A stretch of 64,000 nt of DNA, taken from NCBI RefSeq assembly GCF_000621145.1, contig NZ_JHZB01000002.1:62001-126000 (forward strand). Reading direction: 5' to 3'. The DNA comes from Desulfobulbus elongatus DSM 2908 (GTDB lineage: Bacteria > Desulfobacterota > Desulfobulbia > Desulfobulbales > Desulfobulbaceae). Shown here piece by piece: positions 7,692 through 16,564 of this stretch. The notes under the pieces were generated by a model. It had not been told where the DNA came from. It saw nothing but the letters and a program-made list of their open reading frames with translations, and searched no databases. The position numbers and the translations under genes were made by a program. Each line of letters begins with the position of its first letter. Positions within the stretch are counted from its first letter, which is position 1.

Positions 7692-9110
7692 ATGATGGAC
7701 CACAACGCAAACGATCTGGGTTCCGGAGTTTTTTTTGTTGATATTCTGTGCACCGTTCTGGCCTTTCTCGCCGCTTTCTGGCTTAGGGAATTTGTTCCTG
7801 TGCTGGAGGAAGAGCCCCTTGATCTCTATTCTCACGTCTTCCTCATTCCGCTTCTGCTTGCCCTGACCATCAGCCTCCTTTCCTATTTTGGCGCGTATCA
7901 GGGACCGAACCGGAAAAATTATGGCGCCTACTTCTGGGCAGTGGCCAAGACGGTTTTTGTTACCGTGGCCACTCTTTTGTCGCTGCTCTTTTTTTTGAAG
8001 ATCGAGTATGTGAGCCGTTTTGTCATCCTTATCTTTGCCGTCCTGGAACTCGTGGTTCTTTCGACGATTCGCGGCGTGGCGATCAGGATTTTCAAGGACC
8101 AGGTGCGTAGCGGCAAGAATAAGCTGCGGGTGCTCATCGTCGGCACGCGGAGCCGGGCGCAGGATCTCGTCAAGGCGTTGCAGCAACAGGTGGTCTGGGG
8201 GGTTCAGGTGGTGGGATTCATCGATCCCGATCCCGCTTGCCTGGGGCAAAAAATTTTCGGCGTCCCCGTGATCGGCACCGTCGAAAACATGCATGAATGC
8301 CTGAAAAACAATGTGTTTGACGAAGTGATCGTGGCTATCCCCCGTTCCCTTCTCGACGATGCCGAACCGATCGTCATGGCCTGCGAGGAGGAGGGGGTCC
8401 GCCTCCGTTTCATGGCCGACGTGTTCAATGTGCAGGTGGCGCGCATGTCGCTTTCACAGGTGCAGGGCATTCCCCTGCTCACCATGGAACCTGTCGCCCA
8501 GGATCCGCAGCAGCTTCTGGCAAAACGGTTGTTCGATCTCATTCTGACCATCCTCGCCCTTCCTTTCCTGGTGCCGTTGTTTTTGGTGGTGGCCCTCGCC
8601 ATTAAACTGGATTCATCGGGTCCGGTATTTTTTGTCCAGCAGCGGGTCGGCTTGCGCAAACGTCTTTTCCCCATGTACAAATTTCGCTCCATGTATGTTG
8701 GTGCGGAGGAGAAGTTGAAGGAGATCGAGCATCTCAATGAAGCTGAAGGCCCTATTTTTAAAATACGGGATGACCCTCGAGTGACACGGGTCGGTCGATT
8801 TCTCCGCAGAACGAGCATTGACGAATTGCCGCAATTGATCAATGTTCTTCGTGGAGAAATGAGTCTGGTCGGTCCGCGGCCGATGTCGCAACGGGATGTG
8901 GAATTGTTTGATCGGGGTGTTCAGAGAAAGCGGTTCAGCGTGCAACCCGGATTGACCTGTTTGTGGCAGATCTCGGGCCGTAGCGACTTGCCTTTTGAGA
9001 AGTGGCTGGAACTCGACCTCGAATACATTGCAAACTGGAGTTTCTGGTTGGATATCAAAATCCTGTTCAAAACCATTCCCGTTGTCCTGAAATCCAAGGG
9101 TGCGGTGTAA
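7692..9110 (+). CDS. Undecaprenyl-phosphate sugar phosphotransferase (polyprenyl glycosylphosphotransferase)
   Basis: A 472-residue inner-membrane enzyme that starts polysaccharide repeat-unit synthesis by moving a sugar-1-phosphate from a UDP-sugar to undecaprenyl phosphate. About four transmembrane segments lie in residues 1-115. A nucleotide-binding-like CoA-binding fold follows (LRVLIVGTRSRAQDLVKAL, about residue 140). The C-terminal bacterial sugar transferase domain begins at KRLFDLILTILALPFLVPL and contains the diagnostic TSIDELPQLINVLRGEMS and LVGPRP motifs and a final LCLWQISGR-like stretch. The ATG at 7692 is chosen over a TTG at 7683; the ribosome site is weak for either. It is followed 42 bases later by the exosortase, as in exosortase-linked polysaccharide clusters. 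Confidence 0.92.
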   Translation: MMDHNANDLGSGVFFVDILCTVLAFLAAFWLREFVPVLEEEPLDLYSHVFLIPLLLALTISLLSYFGAYQGPNRKNYGAYFWAVAKTVFVTVATLLSLLFFLKIEYVSRFVILIFAVLELVVLSTIRGVAIRIFKDQVRSGKNKLRVLIVGTRSRAQDLVKALQQQVVWGVQVVGFIDPDPACLGQKIFGVPVIGTVENMHECLKNNVFDEVIVAIPRSLLDDAEPIVMACEEEGVRLRFMADVFNVQVARMSLSQVQGIPLLTMEPVAQDPQQLLAKRLFDLILTILALPFLVPLFLVVALAIKLDSSGPVFFVQQRVGLRKRLFPMYKFRSMYVGAEEKLKEIEHLNEAEGPIFKIRDDPRVTRVGRFLRRTSIDELPQLINVLRGEMSLVGPRPMSQRDVELFDRGVQRKRFSVQPGLTCLWQISGRSDLPFEKWLELDLEYIANWSFWLDIKILFKTIPVVLKSKGAV

Positions 9111-9152
9111 GGCGAGCAGACAACATCGCGCGATGCGAGTTGGTTGAAAAGT

Positions 9153-9992
9153 ATGATGAACTCTTCCAGAGAACGAAATCGAACCCTGCTCCTTTTCAGT
9201 TTCCTGGCGGTCCTGTTTGTTGTCGCCTACTATCCAGCTTTCATCGGCTTTGCCCGTAAGTGGTCCGCGTCCGAGGACTATGCCCACGCTTTTTTCACCG
9301 TGCCGATCATTATCTACATGATATGGACCAAAAAAGAGGCATTCCTTAAACAGGAGGGAAACAGTGTTGTCGGCCTGCCCCTGGTTGTCGGCTCTATTTC
9401 ACTCTATCTTCTTTCCCTGCAATTGCAGATACCCACAATCATGTTCGTGGCCACCATGCTTACCGTGGTGAGCACGCTTATTTATTTTTGCGAATTTCGA
9501 ATCGTCAAGGCGCTCATCATTCCGATTATGTTGCTTTTTTTGCTGATTCCCATTCCGAACCAGCTCCTCTCGGCAGTGACGGCGGCATTGCAGCTCAAGG
9601 TGTCCGAGGCGAGCGAACTGATCGTGCAACTGTTAGCAATTCCTCTGTTCCGGGAGGGCAATGTCCTGCACATTCCGGACAAGACATTTCAGGTCGTCGA
9701 GGCGTGCAGCGGGATTCGCTCGTTGATCTCTCTTTCGACCTTGAGTCTCATCTTCGGCTATTTTACCCTGAGAACATGGTGGGCGACGTCTCTCCTGCTC
9801 TTGTTGAGTGTTCCCATCGCGATTTTCATCAATATTGTCAGGGTGGTCAGCATGGTCGTCGTCTACCGCTGGTATGCAATCGATCTGACCGAAGGAACGG
9901 CCCATACCGTTGCCGGCCTCGTCCTCTTTCTTCTCGGCTTTTTCATGTTGGGCCTTTTTCAGAGGATATTGGAATCTTGGGAAACAAAGTAG
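9153..9992 (+). CDS. Exosortase (EpsH family transpeptidase-like membrane protein)
   Basis: A 279-residue polytopic inner-membrane protein with about eight hydrophobic segments. The exosortase catalytic triad is visible: Cys185 in VVEACSGIRS, Arg230 in NIVRVVS, and His251 in TEGTAHTVAG. Exosortases cleave and sort proteins with PEP-CTERM-like C-terminal signals, and the genes usually sit in exopolysaccharide clusters, as here. The ATG at 9153 is used because an upstream TTG adds only three residues. The EpsI domain is encoded as a separate overlapping gene rather than as a C-terminal fusion. The exact exosortase subtype cannot be fixed by reading. No protein with a clear PEP-CTERM tail is encoded in this window. 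Confidence 0.92.
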   Translation: MMNSSRERNRTLLLFSFLAVLFVVAYYPAFIGFARKWSASEDYAHAFFTVPIIIYMIWTKKEAFLKQEGNSVVGLPLVVGSISLYLLSLQLQIPTIMFVATMLTVVSTLIYFCEFRIVKALIIPIMLLFLLIPIPNQLLSAVTAALQLKVSEASELIVQLLAIPLFREGNVLHIPDKTFQVVEACSGIRSLISLSTLSLIFGYFTLRTWWATSLLLLLSVPIAIFINIVRVVSMVVVYRWYAIDLTEGTAHTVAGLVLFLLGFFMLGLFQRILESWETK

Positions 9993-10639
9993 AAAGAAAA
10001 GCCATTGTCCTGATCGTGCTTCTGGCGATTGTCGCTTTTCTGGCCCACAGAGAAGCGGAACCGGTGGTGAGAGCCAAGAATCGCGACCTGCAAACCGTGT
10101 TCGGGCCGGTGGCCGGGTATCGCATCGCTTCCCGCGTTCCGCTGGAGCAGGATGTCTACCGGTTTCTCGACCTGGACGACTACACCTCGGTGAACTACGA
10201 GAAAGAGGGCGTCCCTGTCGGGTTGTACATAGGCTACTATTTTTCGCTCGACAAGGTTTCCGCCGCCCATTCTCCGCTGGTGTGTTTTCCGGGTCAGGGA
10301 TGGGCCATTGATCAGCCGGTGCTCCATCGCCTCGATCTGGGCGGCTATGTGATCAATTATGCCGAAATAATCGCCCGACTCGAAAACAGGCAGGAACTCA
10401 TCATGTATTGGTATCAGGCAGGCACGAGCACTAGTCCTGAAATCTACAAAAATAAAATGAATGCCGTTTTTAACAAACTCGGCGGCAAGGGGCAGGAGCA
10501 TGCTTTTGTACGGGTGTCGGTGCCCGTTGCCGATTCAGCGATGGAGCGGGCCAGAGAGACCGGAAAAGAGTTCATTGCAGCCTTTTATCCCGCTTTTCTT
10601 GCCTATATAGCCGAACAGAATTCTTCCGGACGCAACTGA
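9977..10639 (+). CDS. epsI: EpsI, exosortase-associated protein
   Basis: About 220 residues. An N-terminal membrane anchor (residues 8-24) is followed by a periplasmic EpsI domain with the family pattern YTSVNYEKEGVPVGLYIGYY, SPLVCFPGQGW and a later MYWYQAG. It probably starts at the TTG at 9977, inside the end of the exosortase gene (16-base overlap), because no ATG or GTG lies at the right point and the hydrophobic anchor follows immediately. In many exosortases this domain is fused to the C-terminus of the sortase; here it is separate but likely translationally coupled. Its role in polysaccharide assembly or sorting is not known in detail. Family assignment is strong; the start codon is less certain. 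Confidence 0.85.
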   Translation: MGNKVERKAIVLIVLLAIVAFLAHREAEPVVRAKNRDLQTVFGPVAGYRIASRVPLEQDVYRFLDLDDYTSVNYEKEGVPVGLYIGYYFSLDKVSAAHSPLVCFPGQGWAIDQPVLHRLDLGGYVINYAEIIARLENRQELIMYWYQAGTSTSPEIYKNKMNAVFNKLGGKGQEHAFVRVSVPVADSAMERARETGKEFIAAFYPAFLAYIAEQNSSGRN

Positions 10640-10652
10640 ACGGGAGCAACCG

Positions 10653-11750
10653 TTGCTTGGCCTCCGACAGATGCGCTCCACGATGCCATGGGGGATCGCC
10701 ACTGCTATCACCGCAAGCATCACCCTTGCCCTGTGCTGGTGGCCTTTTGATTTTTTTCCGAAAAATGACGTGCTGGCTGACCTTGGCCAGGGTCAGGCCG
10801 TATTCAATATGGGGGGAAGCGCCGGCCGACCTTCCAACAACGGCCATGTCTTCAGCCGTGATCTTTTTCGGTTCGACGCCGATCATGGGGCCGTTTTCCG
10901 GCTGGTGATCACGCCGTTGGCTATTCCCAGGGGGTTGGGCTGTCTTCTTGTTCTTCATGATGGAGGGGCGCGTCCACCGTTGGTGATTGCCCAATGGCAG
11001 GAGCATCTGGCGCTTTTCGTCCGGGCGCCGGAAGCAAAAAAAGGATACCGCGAGATGGGGCTCAGGGACCGGCTGCCTCTCGGCAAAAGAGTCGTGCTCA
11101 CCATCGATACCGCAACCGATGGCACCCGAGTGTTCCTTGACGGCGAATTGGCGGCAAGATACAAGGGATTCTCATTGATAGCACCAAGCGGCGTAATCGA
11201 TGGGAGGCTGATTCTGGGTAATAATCAGCACGGTACGGAGCCTTGGCACGGCAGCATCGAGCGGGTGACTGTCTATGACCGTTCGCTCCAGTCCGCGCCC
11301 GTCTCTGCAGGCCCCGGCACGGTGCCAGTGTTTGATTGCAGCTTTGTTCACAACGAAAGGAACACAGGGACGGATTCAGAGGAGAACTGTCCGGGGCTTG
11401 TCATACCGGAGCGATTCAGGCCGCTCGCGCCGATCATGCTGGCTCCTCTTTCGTACCAGGATTTCAGCCGGAGCAGCACCTGGCGGGACATCGTCTTCAA
11501 TATTTTTGGATTCCTGCCCATCAGCATCTGCCTTTCATGTCTCGCTGGTAGGTGGACCGATCAGCATTGGAAGCGGTTTGGCTTAACTCTGCTGGGGGCT
11601 TCTCTCCTCAGTCTGATAATCGAATCCGGCCAGTATTTTTTAGCGTCGCGCCATTCCAGCCAACTCGATCTGCTGTGCAACATGGTCGGAGCGTTGCTGG
11701 CTGCTGCTGTTGCTTGGTTCAATGCAAAAGATAGCAAAAAAAGCATCTAA
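10653..11750 (+). CDS. Membrane protein with central LamG-like domain and C-terminal VanZ-like domain
   Basis: A 365-residue protein. One transmembrane helix near residues 14-30 (GIATAITASITLALCWW) is followed by a beta-rich region of about 180 residues resembling a LamG/concanavalin-like jelly roll (VVLTIDTATDGTRVFLDGELAARYKGF, later GSIERVTVYDRSL). A C-terminal VanZ-like membrane domain follows (DIVFNIFGFLPISICLSC, then SLIIESGQYFL and SSQLDLLCNMVGALL). Such VanZ proteins are common in exosortase clusters. The extracytoplasmic jelly roll may bind polysaccharide; this is inferred. The TTG at 10653 has a GGGAG site 7 bases upstream; an ATG at 10671 is the alternative. It is the last GC-rich gene before the AT-rich cassette. 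Confidence 0.75.
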   Translation: MLGLRQMRSTMPWGIATAITASITLALCWWPFDFFPKNDVLADLGQGQAVFNMGGSAGRPSNNGHVFSRDLFRFDADHGAVFRLVITPLAIPRGLGCLLVLHDGGARPPLVIAQWQEHLALFVRAPEAKKGYREMGLRDRLPLGKRVVLTIDTATDGTRVFLDGELAARYKGFSLIAPSGVIDGRLILGNNQHGTEPWHGSIERVTVYDRSLQSAPVSAGPGTVPVFDCSFVHNERNTGTDSEENCPGLVIPERFRPLAPIMLAPLSYQDFSRSSTWRDIVFNIFGFLPISICLSCLAGRWTDQHWKRFGLTLLGASLLSLIIESGQYFLASRHSSQLDLLCNMVGALLAAAVAWFNAKDSKKSI

Positions 11751-11873
11751 ACGTATTAACACCAACTATTTTTAATTTGTACACTGTATCTACGCCGAGA
11801 TCTATTGTTGCATCGGTATGAGCAAGTGTTCATATCTGAGTTTGTAGAATGAACTTTTGCGCTGAGGTGGTTT

Positions 11874-12536
11874 ATGAAGCATATAATTAATTTAACTTTT
11901 CATGGTATTGGTAATAGAACACGTTTGGTGGAGAATGGAGAAGATAACTATTGGATTAATAAAGATTTATTTGTTAATATTCTGAACTCTGTTCAATGTT
12001 TGAGTAATGTATGTATAACTTTTGATGATGGTAATATATCAGATTTTGATATAGCTTTCCCTGAATTGTTGAAGAGAAGGATGGTGGGCAAATTTTTTAT
12101 TCTTACTGGAATGATGAATGTTAATGGATATTTATCTGCTAAACATATTAGGGAAATTTCTTCATATGGAATGGAAGTGGGTATACATGGAAAAAATCAT
12201 ATAAAATGGCGGGGGCTATCTGGTGATCAGCTAAAATCAGAAATTATTGATTCGAAAAAAAAGTTAGAAGATATTGTTTGTAAACCGATTATTTCTTCAT
12301 CATGTCCATTTGGAGAATATGATTCTTTGGTTTTGAAAAAATTAATTAATGCTAATTATAAGTATATTTATACAAGCGATAGGGTGCCATGTCTTAAAAA
12401 TAGCTGGTTCCGCCCTCGTTATTCTGTTAGAAGTAAGGACAATATTGATTCAATAATGAAAAATATTAATCAAAAATATATAATTGTAAATAATTTTTTT
12501 AAAATTATTAAGATTTGTATAAAAATGAAGCGGTAG
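11874..12536 (+). CDS. NodB-type polysaccharide deacetylase
   Basis: A 220-residue protein of the carbohydrate esterase 4 fold. The metal-binding and catalytic motif TFDDG is at residues 49-53 and the second motif HGKNH at 105-109, giving the expected Asp52/His105/His109 metal triad. No signal peptide is seen, so it probably acts in the cytoplasm or at the inner membrane face, perhaps on a lipid-linked or nucleotide-linked sugar. Base composition falls sharply to AT-rich here compared with the upstream exosortase genes, marking the start of a transferred cassette. The stop is 8 bases from the ATP-grasp start, so these two and the following PHP gene form one unit. Possible products include a de-N-acetylated amino sugar that exposes an amine. 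Confidence 0.85.
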   Translation: MKHIINLTFHGIGNRTRLVENGEDNYWINKDLFVNILNSVQCLSNVCITFDDGNISDFDIAFPELLKRRMVGKFFILTGMMNVNGYLSAKHIREISSYGMEVGIHGKNHIKWRGLSGDQLKSEIIDSKKKLEDIVCKPIISSSCPFGEYDSLVLKKLINANYKYIYTSDRVPCLKNSWFRPRYSVRSKDNIDSIMKNINQKYIIVNNFFKIIKICIKMKR

Positions 12537-12544
12537 TGATAAAT

Positions 12545-13723
12545 ATGGCAAAGAATGTATTGATAGGCCCATCTGACGCCCTTTCTGCTCCTGAGGTTGC
12601 TTGGAGTCTGGTAAACTATGGGTTTGAAGTGACGGCTTTTTCAGTTAGAGGAAGGCGGTCATCTTTAGAAAAAATTAAAGAAATATCATTTGTTTTTATA
12701 ACTGACCCAGAAATTGATGCTTATCAATCCTTAGAAGATTTGGGTAATGTTATTATAAAAGGCAATTTTGCTATTTTTCTTCCTTTGACCGATTTTGCTG
12801 TCTGGATGTATAGTAAACTCAGTCATATATTGCCATATCTTGAATATTCTGTGAGTAATGATTCGGTTGATTTAACGATAGACAAATGGAAACAAATTGA
12901 ACTTGCTGTTAAATCCGGGATGTTTGTTCCGGAAACATTATGTTGTAATTCATCAGATGAGGCATTGAGTAATAGCTATTATCCTTGTTTTGTAAAAAGT
13001 TCTGTTGCCGTTGGAATTTCTGAAGGAAAGCTTCTTCGTGATCCTTGTTATGTCTGCGGATGTCAAGACGAGTTTAAGCATGTTGTTGCTCGGTGGGATT
13101 TTTCTCGTCCAATGTTAATTCAACCCTGTCTTACGGGCAGGGGGGAAGGTGTATTTGGATTAGCAACCGATACTGAAATTAATTGGTGGAGTGCTCATCG
13201 GCGGATCCGCATGATGAATCCTCAAGGTTCGGGGTCAAGTGCCTGTGAAGCTATTGTTCCTGATAGTAGCGTGCTGCCCGCTATCCAGCGATTTCTTCTC
13301 TCTAATTCTTGGAAAGGAATATTCATGATAGAGTTTTTGCGAGATGACGATGGAAAATTGTGGTTTATGGAAATCAATGGAAGAGCATGGGGAAGTATGG
13401 CTCTTGCTCGACGTGGGGGATATGAATATCCTGCATGGATGGTTCAATCTCTTTTGGATCTAAATTTTAAACCAGCTATTCCTTCTCCGGTCTTGCCTCT
13501 TCGATGCAGGCATTTAGGCAGAGAGCTTATTCATCTGCTTCTAGTTATAAAAGGGCCCAAGTCAACTAAAGCAGTTCCCAGTTGGCCTAGCTTTTGGAAG
13601 ACTTTGAGAGATATGTTGACATGGCGCAGTTATGATCATTGGTATAATTGGAATTCAAAATACCCTGCGGTTTTTTGGCGTGATTCATTTCTGTCTGTAT
13701 ATAGAGCAGTATTTAAAAAATAG
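12545..13723 (+). CDS. ATP-grasp family protein (putative carboxylate-amine ligase)
   Basis: A 392-residue cytoplasmic protein. The ATG at 12545 is chosen because MAKNVLIGPSDALSAPEVA gives the usual short first beta strand of the pre-ATP-grasp fold. The body holds an ATP-grasp pattern: a lysine-rich strand (YYPCFVKSSVAVG) and a glycine loop, a central IQPCLTGRGEGVFGLA segment, and the metal-binding FMEINGRAWGSMALA near residue 276. ATP-grasp enzymes join a carboxylate to an amine or thiol through an acyl-phosphate. In a polysaccharide cluster this could add an amino-acid or similar amide decoration. Substrate unknown. It lies between the deacetylase (8-base gap) and the PHP gene (10-base gap). 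Confidence 0.78.
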   Translation: MAKNVLIGPSDALSAPEVAWSLVNYGFEVTAFSVRGRRSSLEKIKEISFVFITDPEIDAYQSLEDLGNVIIKGNFAIFLPLTDFAVWMYSKLSHILPYLEYSVSNDSVDLTIDKWKQIELAVKSGMFVPETLCCNSSDEALSNSYYPCFVKSSVAVGISEGKLLRDPCYVCGCQDEFKHVVARWDFSRPMLIQPCLTGRGEGVFGLATDTEINWWSAHRRIRMMNPQGSGSSACEAIVPDSSVLPAIQRFLLSNSWKGIFMIEFLRDDDGKLWFMEINGRAWGSMALARRGGYEYPAWMVQSLLDLNFKPAIPSPVLPLRCRHLGRELIHLLLVIKGPKSTKAVPSWPSFWKTLRDMLTWRSYDHWYNWNSKYPAVFWRDSFLSVYRAVFKK

Positions 13724-13733
13724 GATTATTCAA

Positions 13734-14468
13734 ATGAAAATTCTAAAAGCTGCTGTTCATTTGCATTCAGATTGGTCTTATGATGGTCATTTTAAGCTGA
13801 AAGAATTAGTAGATTTTTTTGATAGATTTGGAGTTCGTATTTTGTTGATGGCTGAGCACGACAGAAATTTTACTCAAGAAAAACTGAATGATTATATCTG
13901 TGCATGTGAACAATATAGTACTGATAGATGTTTAATAGTTCCTGGAATTGAATATAGTGATAAAGATAATGATACTCATGTATTAACATGGGGTGATCTT
14001 CCTTTTTTTGGGGAAAATCTTCCAACTTTAACGCTATTGGAGAACGTAAATAGTAATGGTGGAGTCTGTGTATTAGCGCATCCTTCACGTGGAAATACAT
14101 TTACTAAATATGAATATCAATGGAAAAAATATTTAAGTGGCATTGAAGTGTGGAATCGAAAGACGGATGGATTCCAGATGAGTCGGGAAGCGTTGATTCT
14201 TTTTAAGGGAAATCCGGATTTAATTCCTTTTGTGTCATTAGATTTTCATAATAAAAAACAATTTATACCATTATTTATGAAAATTAAGATTTCTGGATAT
14301 GTCAACAGTAAAATCGTAATTGATGCAATGAGATCGAGATATATTTATCCTTCAGTATTTGGATTTCATGCTAAAACTATGATGAATAAGAAAGGAATAT
14401 TTATATTGAATATTCTTGAAAAGATTAGGAAAAGTTCTTTGTCTGCTTTAAGATCAATCAAAAAATAA
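13734..14468 (+). CDS. PHP-domain metal-dependent phosphoesterase-like protein
   Basis: A 244-residue protein. The ATG at 13734 is used because the conserved first PHP motif then falls at residues 9-13 (HLHSD), followed by the usual WSYDG. Further PHP metal ligands are visible in MAEHDRN, in PGIEYSDKDNDTHVL, in VLAHPSRGN and in SLDFHNKK. PHP proteins hydrolyse phosphate esters (histidinol phosphate, nucleic acid ends, sugar phosphates). No known substrate can be assigned. An upstream in-frame start would overlap the ATP-grasp gene and is unlikely. The gene is very AT-rich and ends the deacetylase/ATP-grasp/PHP unit. It might be a phosphatase for an intermediate used by those enzymes; that is inference from context. 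Confidence 0.78.
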   Translation: MKILKAAVHLHSDWSYDGHFKLKELVDFFDRFGVRILLMAEHDRNFTQEKLNDYICACEQYSTDRCLIVPGIEYSDKDNDTHVLTWGDLPFFGENLPTLTLLENVNSNGGVCVLAHPSRGNTFTKYEYQWKKYLSGIEVWNRKTDGFQMSREALILFKGNPDLIPFVSLDFHNKKQFIPLFMKIKISGYVNSKIVIDAMRSRYIYPSVFGFHAKTMMNKKGIFILNILEKIRKSSLSALRSIKK

Positions 14469-14583
14469 TAATATGTTTTGATCAATTTTTTATCTCTCTC
14501 CAGAGAATAAAGTCTTTTTTTGTATATTGTATAATTTTTATTGATGTCTTCTGGAGTAAATTGTTGCTCATTTTTGACGTACA

Positions 14584-15891
14584 ATGTTTGAAATTATAAA
14601 AAAGAACATAGGGGGGGGCTCGTTACGAGCTAAATTTATTCGAAGTTCCGCATGGTTATCTGCTGGCAATATTTTTGAAAAGATCCTCGCCTTTGCAAGC
14701 AAGATTATCTTGGCGCGCTTGCTGATACCTGGAGACTTGGGTGTTGTGGTGCTTATCACCAGCATTGCGAGCCTCTTTGAATGCATGACTGAGGTGGGGG
14801 TAAAGCAATGTATCATTCAAAACAAAAATGGTGACAGCCCTGAATTTTTAAATGCAGCGTGGTGGTTTTCGGTGCTTCGCGGCAGTGTCCTTTTTTCAAT
14901 CGCCTGGATGTTGACACCTTGGATTTGCGACTTCTATTTTCAGGATAAAGGCGAAATTTTATCTAGTTACAATATTCAGACATTGCATCAGATGGTTCGG
15001 CTGGCCTTTTTCAACTTGTTATTTAATGGGCTGGTGAGCCCGAGAACCTATGTTTTGGAAAGGCAATTTCAATTTTCCAGGGTTGTTGGGTATATGCAAA
15101 GTTCTGCTCTGGTCGGCATACTCGTAACGATTATCTTGTCCTTTGTCCTTCGTAATGCCTGGGCTATGGTGATAGGATCTGTGTGCCAAGGTTTTTTCAG
15201 GGTATTAATGTCTTATGCCTTTTGTCCATTTTTGCCAAGAATGAGCTGTCATCGGCAAAGTTTGGCTCAACTCGCTCGCTATGGATGGGGAACGTGGGGT
15301 GCGCCTTTTTTTGCCTATGTCGCTTTTAATATAGATATTATGGTTGGAGCAAAGGTGCTGGGACCTGAATTGATAGGGTTGTATGGTTTTGTTGTGGGAT
15401 TGGCGTATATTCCTCGAGAATTATTCGCCCGCATTATCAATCCAGTTATACTGCCAACATTTGTCAGGCGTCAAGACGAGTTAGTGAAACTGCGAGTTAT
15501 GATCAGGAAGATGATATGTGGCATTGTGCTAATTTCGATGCCGTTAATTATCTGTTCGTTTTTTTTTCATAGACAGATAGTTGTAACAATTTACGGAGTC
15601 TCGTTTGAATCCGTTTCAATTGTATTTGCTATATTTACTATAAATGTATTTTTTATTATTTTGAGTATGATTTTTATAAACTTATTTATGGCGATTGGTA
15701 CTCCTCACACATATAGGAATCATACTTTTATTCGTGCAATTATTTTATCGTTGTTTATTGTTCCGATAGCGCAAAATTTTGGTGTTATTGGGATGGCGAT
15801 TTTGCAAGTTTTTTCAAATATTACTTTGGTTCTGTCTCTTTGGTATGTTGCATATAAATCAACCGCATATAATTCTTTGATTCATCGTTAG
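14584..15891 (+). CDS. Oligosaccharide flippase (Wzx/MOP superfamily, WzxC-like)
   Basis: A 435-residue polytopic inner-membrane protein with about 12 hydrophobic segments. The N-terminal pattern [20 protein letters not shown], then [14 protein letters not shown], is that of the polysaccharide-transporter branch of the MOP superfamily, which flips lipid-linked repeat units across the inner membrane. Length fits the family. Composition changes inside the gene: the first 900 bases are near balanced, while the last 350 are very AT-rich, suggesting a mosaic origin. The preceding 115 bases are AT-rich and hold a TATAAT-like box near 14530, so it may have its own promoter. Confident on family; the exact substrate is unknown. 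Confidence 0.9.
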   Translation: MFEIIKKNIGGGSLRAKFIRSSAWLSAGNIFEKILAFASKIILARLLIPGDLGVVVLITSIASLFECMTEVGVKQCIIQNKNGDSPEFLNAAWWFSVLRGSVLFSIAWMLTPWICDFYFQDKGEILSSYNIQTLHQMVRLAFFNLLFNGLVSPRTYVLERQFQFSRVVGYMQSSALVGILVTIILSFVLRNAWAMVIGSVCQGFFRVLMSYAFCPFLPRMSCHRQSLAQLARYGWGTWGAPFFAYVAFNIDIMVGAKVLGPELIGLYGFVVGLAYIPRELFARIINPVILPTFVRRQDELVKLRVMIRKMICGIVLISMPLIICSFFFHRQIVVTIYGVSFESVSIVFAIFTINVFFIILSMIFINLFMAIGTPHTYRNHTFIRAIILSLFIVPIAQNFGVIGMAILQVFSNITLVLSLWYVAYKSTAYNSLIHR

Positions 15892-15913
15892 GAATATATT
15901 GGAACTTTACGAT

Positions 15914-16534
15914 ATGAATATAAATAAAACCATGTTTTTTCTTTATCGTTTTAATAAATGTAGAAGGATAATTATTTCATTGTTGAAAAAATTGGAAAAT
16001 GGTGAACTGTTTTCAGTGACTATTCGAGAGATTTTTAATAAATATCATAACATTAATGTAGGTATGTATTCTTATGGTTGTTTTGTCTCTTCAAACATAA
16101 GGCCGTTCACAGTTTTTGGTCGTTACTGCTCTGTCGCTCCTGGGGTTAGAGTGTATCGTGCAAATCATCCTATATTGCATAGATCAATGCATCCTTTTTT
16201 TTATGATCCTAAATATAATTTTGTCAAAGATAATAAAATTTTTCCAAAAGAGATTATTATTGGCCACGATGTATGGATGGGTGCCAACGCGATAATAACA
16301 CCGTCTGTAATGAATGTCGGCAATGGCGCGGTAATTGCTGCCGGCGCTGTTGTGACTAGGGATGTTCCCGATTATGCTGTGGTTGCTGGAAATCCTGCCA
16401 GGATTATAAAATATAGATTTTCTCAAGATCTTATTGAAATTCTAACCGATTCACAATGGTGGATGAAAGATATTGATGAACTTGCAGATAATGTTAACGA
16501 TTTTATACACCCTTTATCTGCTTGCACCGATTAA
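15914..16534 (+). CDS. CatB-type hexapeptide-repeat acetyltransferase
   Basis: About 206 residues with a left-handed beta-helix pattern in the second half: an isoleucine-rich hexapeptide series ([16 protein letters not shown], then [17 protein letters not shown]), ending with the family signature [13 protein letters not shown]. The upstream [15 protein letters not shown] region carries the catalytic histidine seen in chloramphenicol/serine acetyltransferase-like (XAT/CatB) enzymes. It probably O- or N-acetylates a sugar of the repeat unit in the cytoplasm. Two starts are possible: the ATG at 15914, or a TTG at 15899 that has a better spaced TAGGA ribosome site. It follows the flippase by 22 bases and is AT-rich like the neighbouring cassette genes. 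Confidence 0.85.
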   Translation: MNINKTMFFLYRFNKCRRIIISLLKKLENGELFSVTIREIFNKYHNINVGMYSYGCFVSSNIRPFTVFGRYCSVAPGVRVYRANHPILHRSMHPFFYDPKYNFVKDNKIFPKEIIIGHDVWMGANAIITPSVMNVGNGAVIAAGAVVTRDVPDYAVVAGNPARIIKYRFSQDLIEILTDSQWWMKDIDELADNVNDFIHPLSACTD

Positions 16535-16564
16535 ATCTCTTGCCATTTATAAATTTGCATTGAT

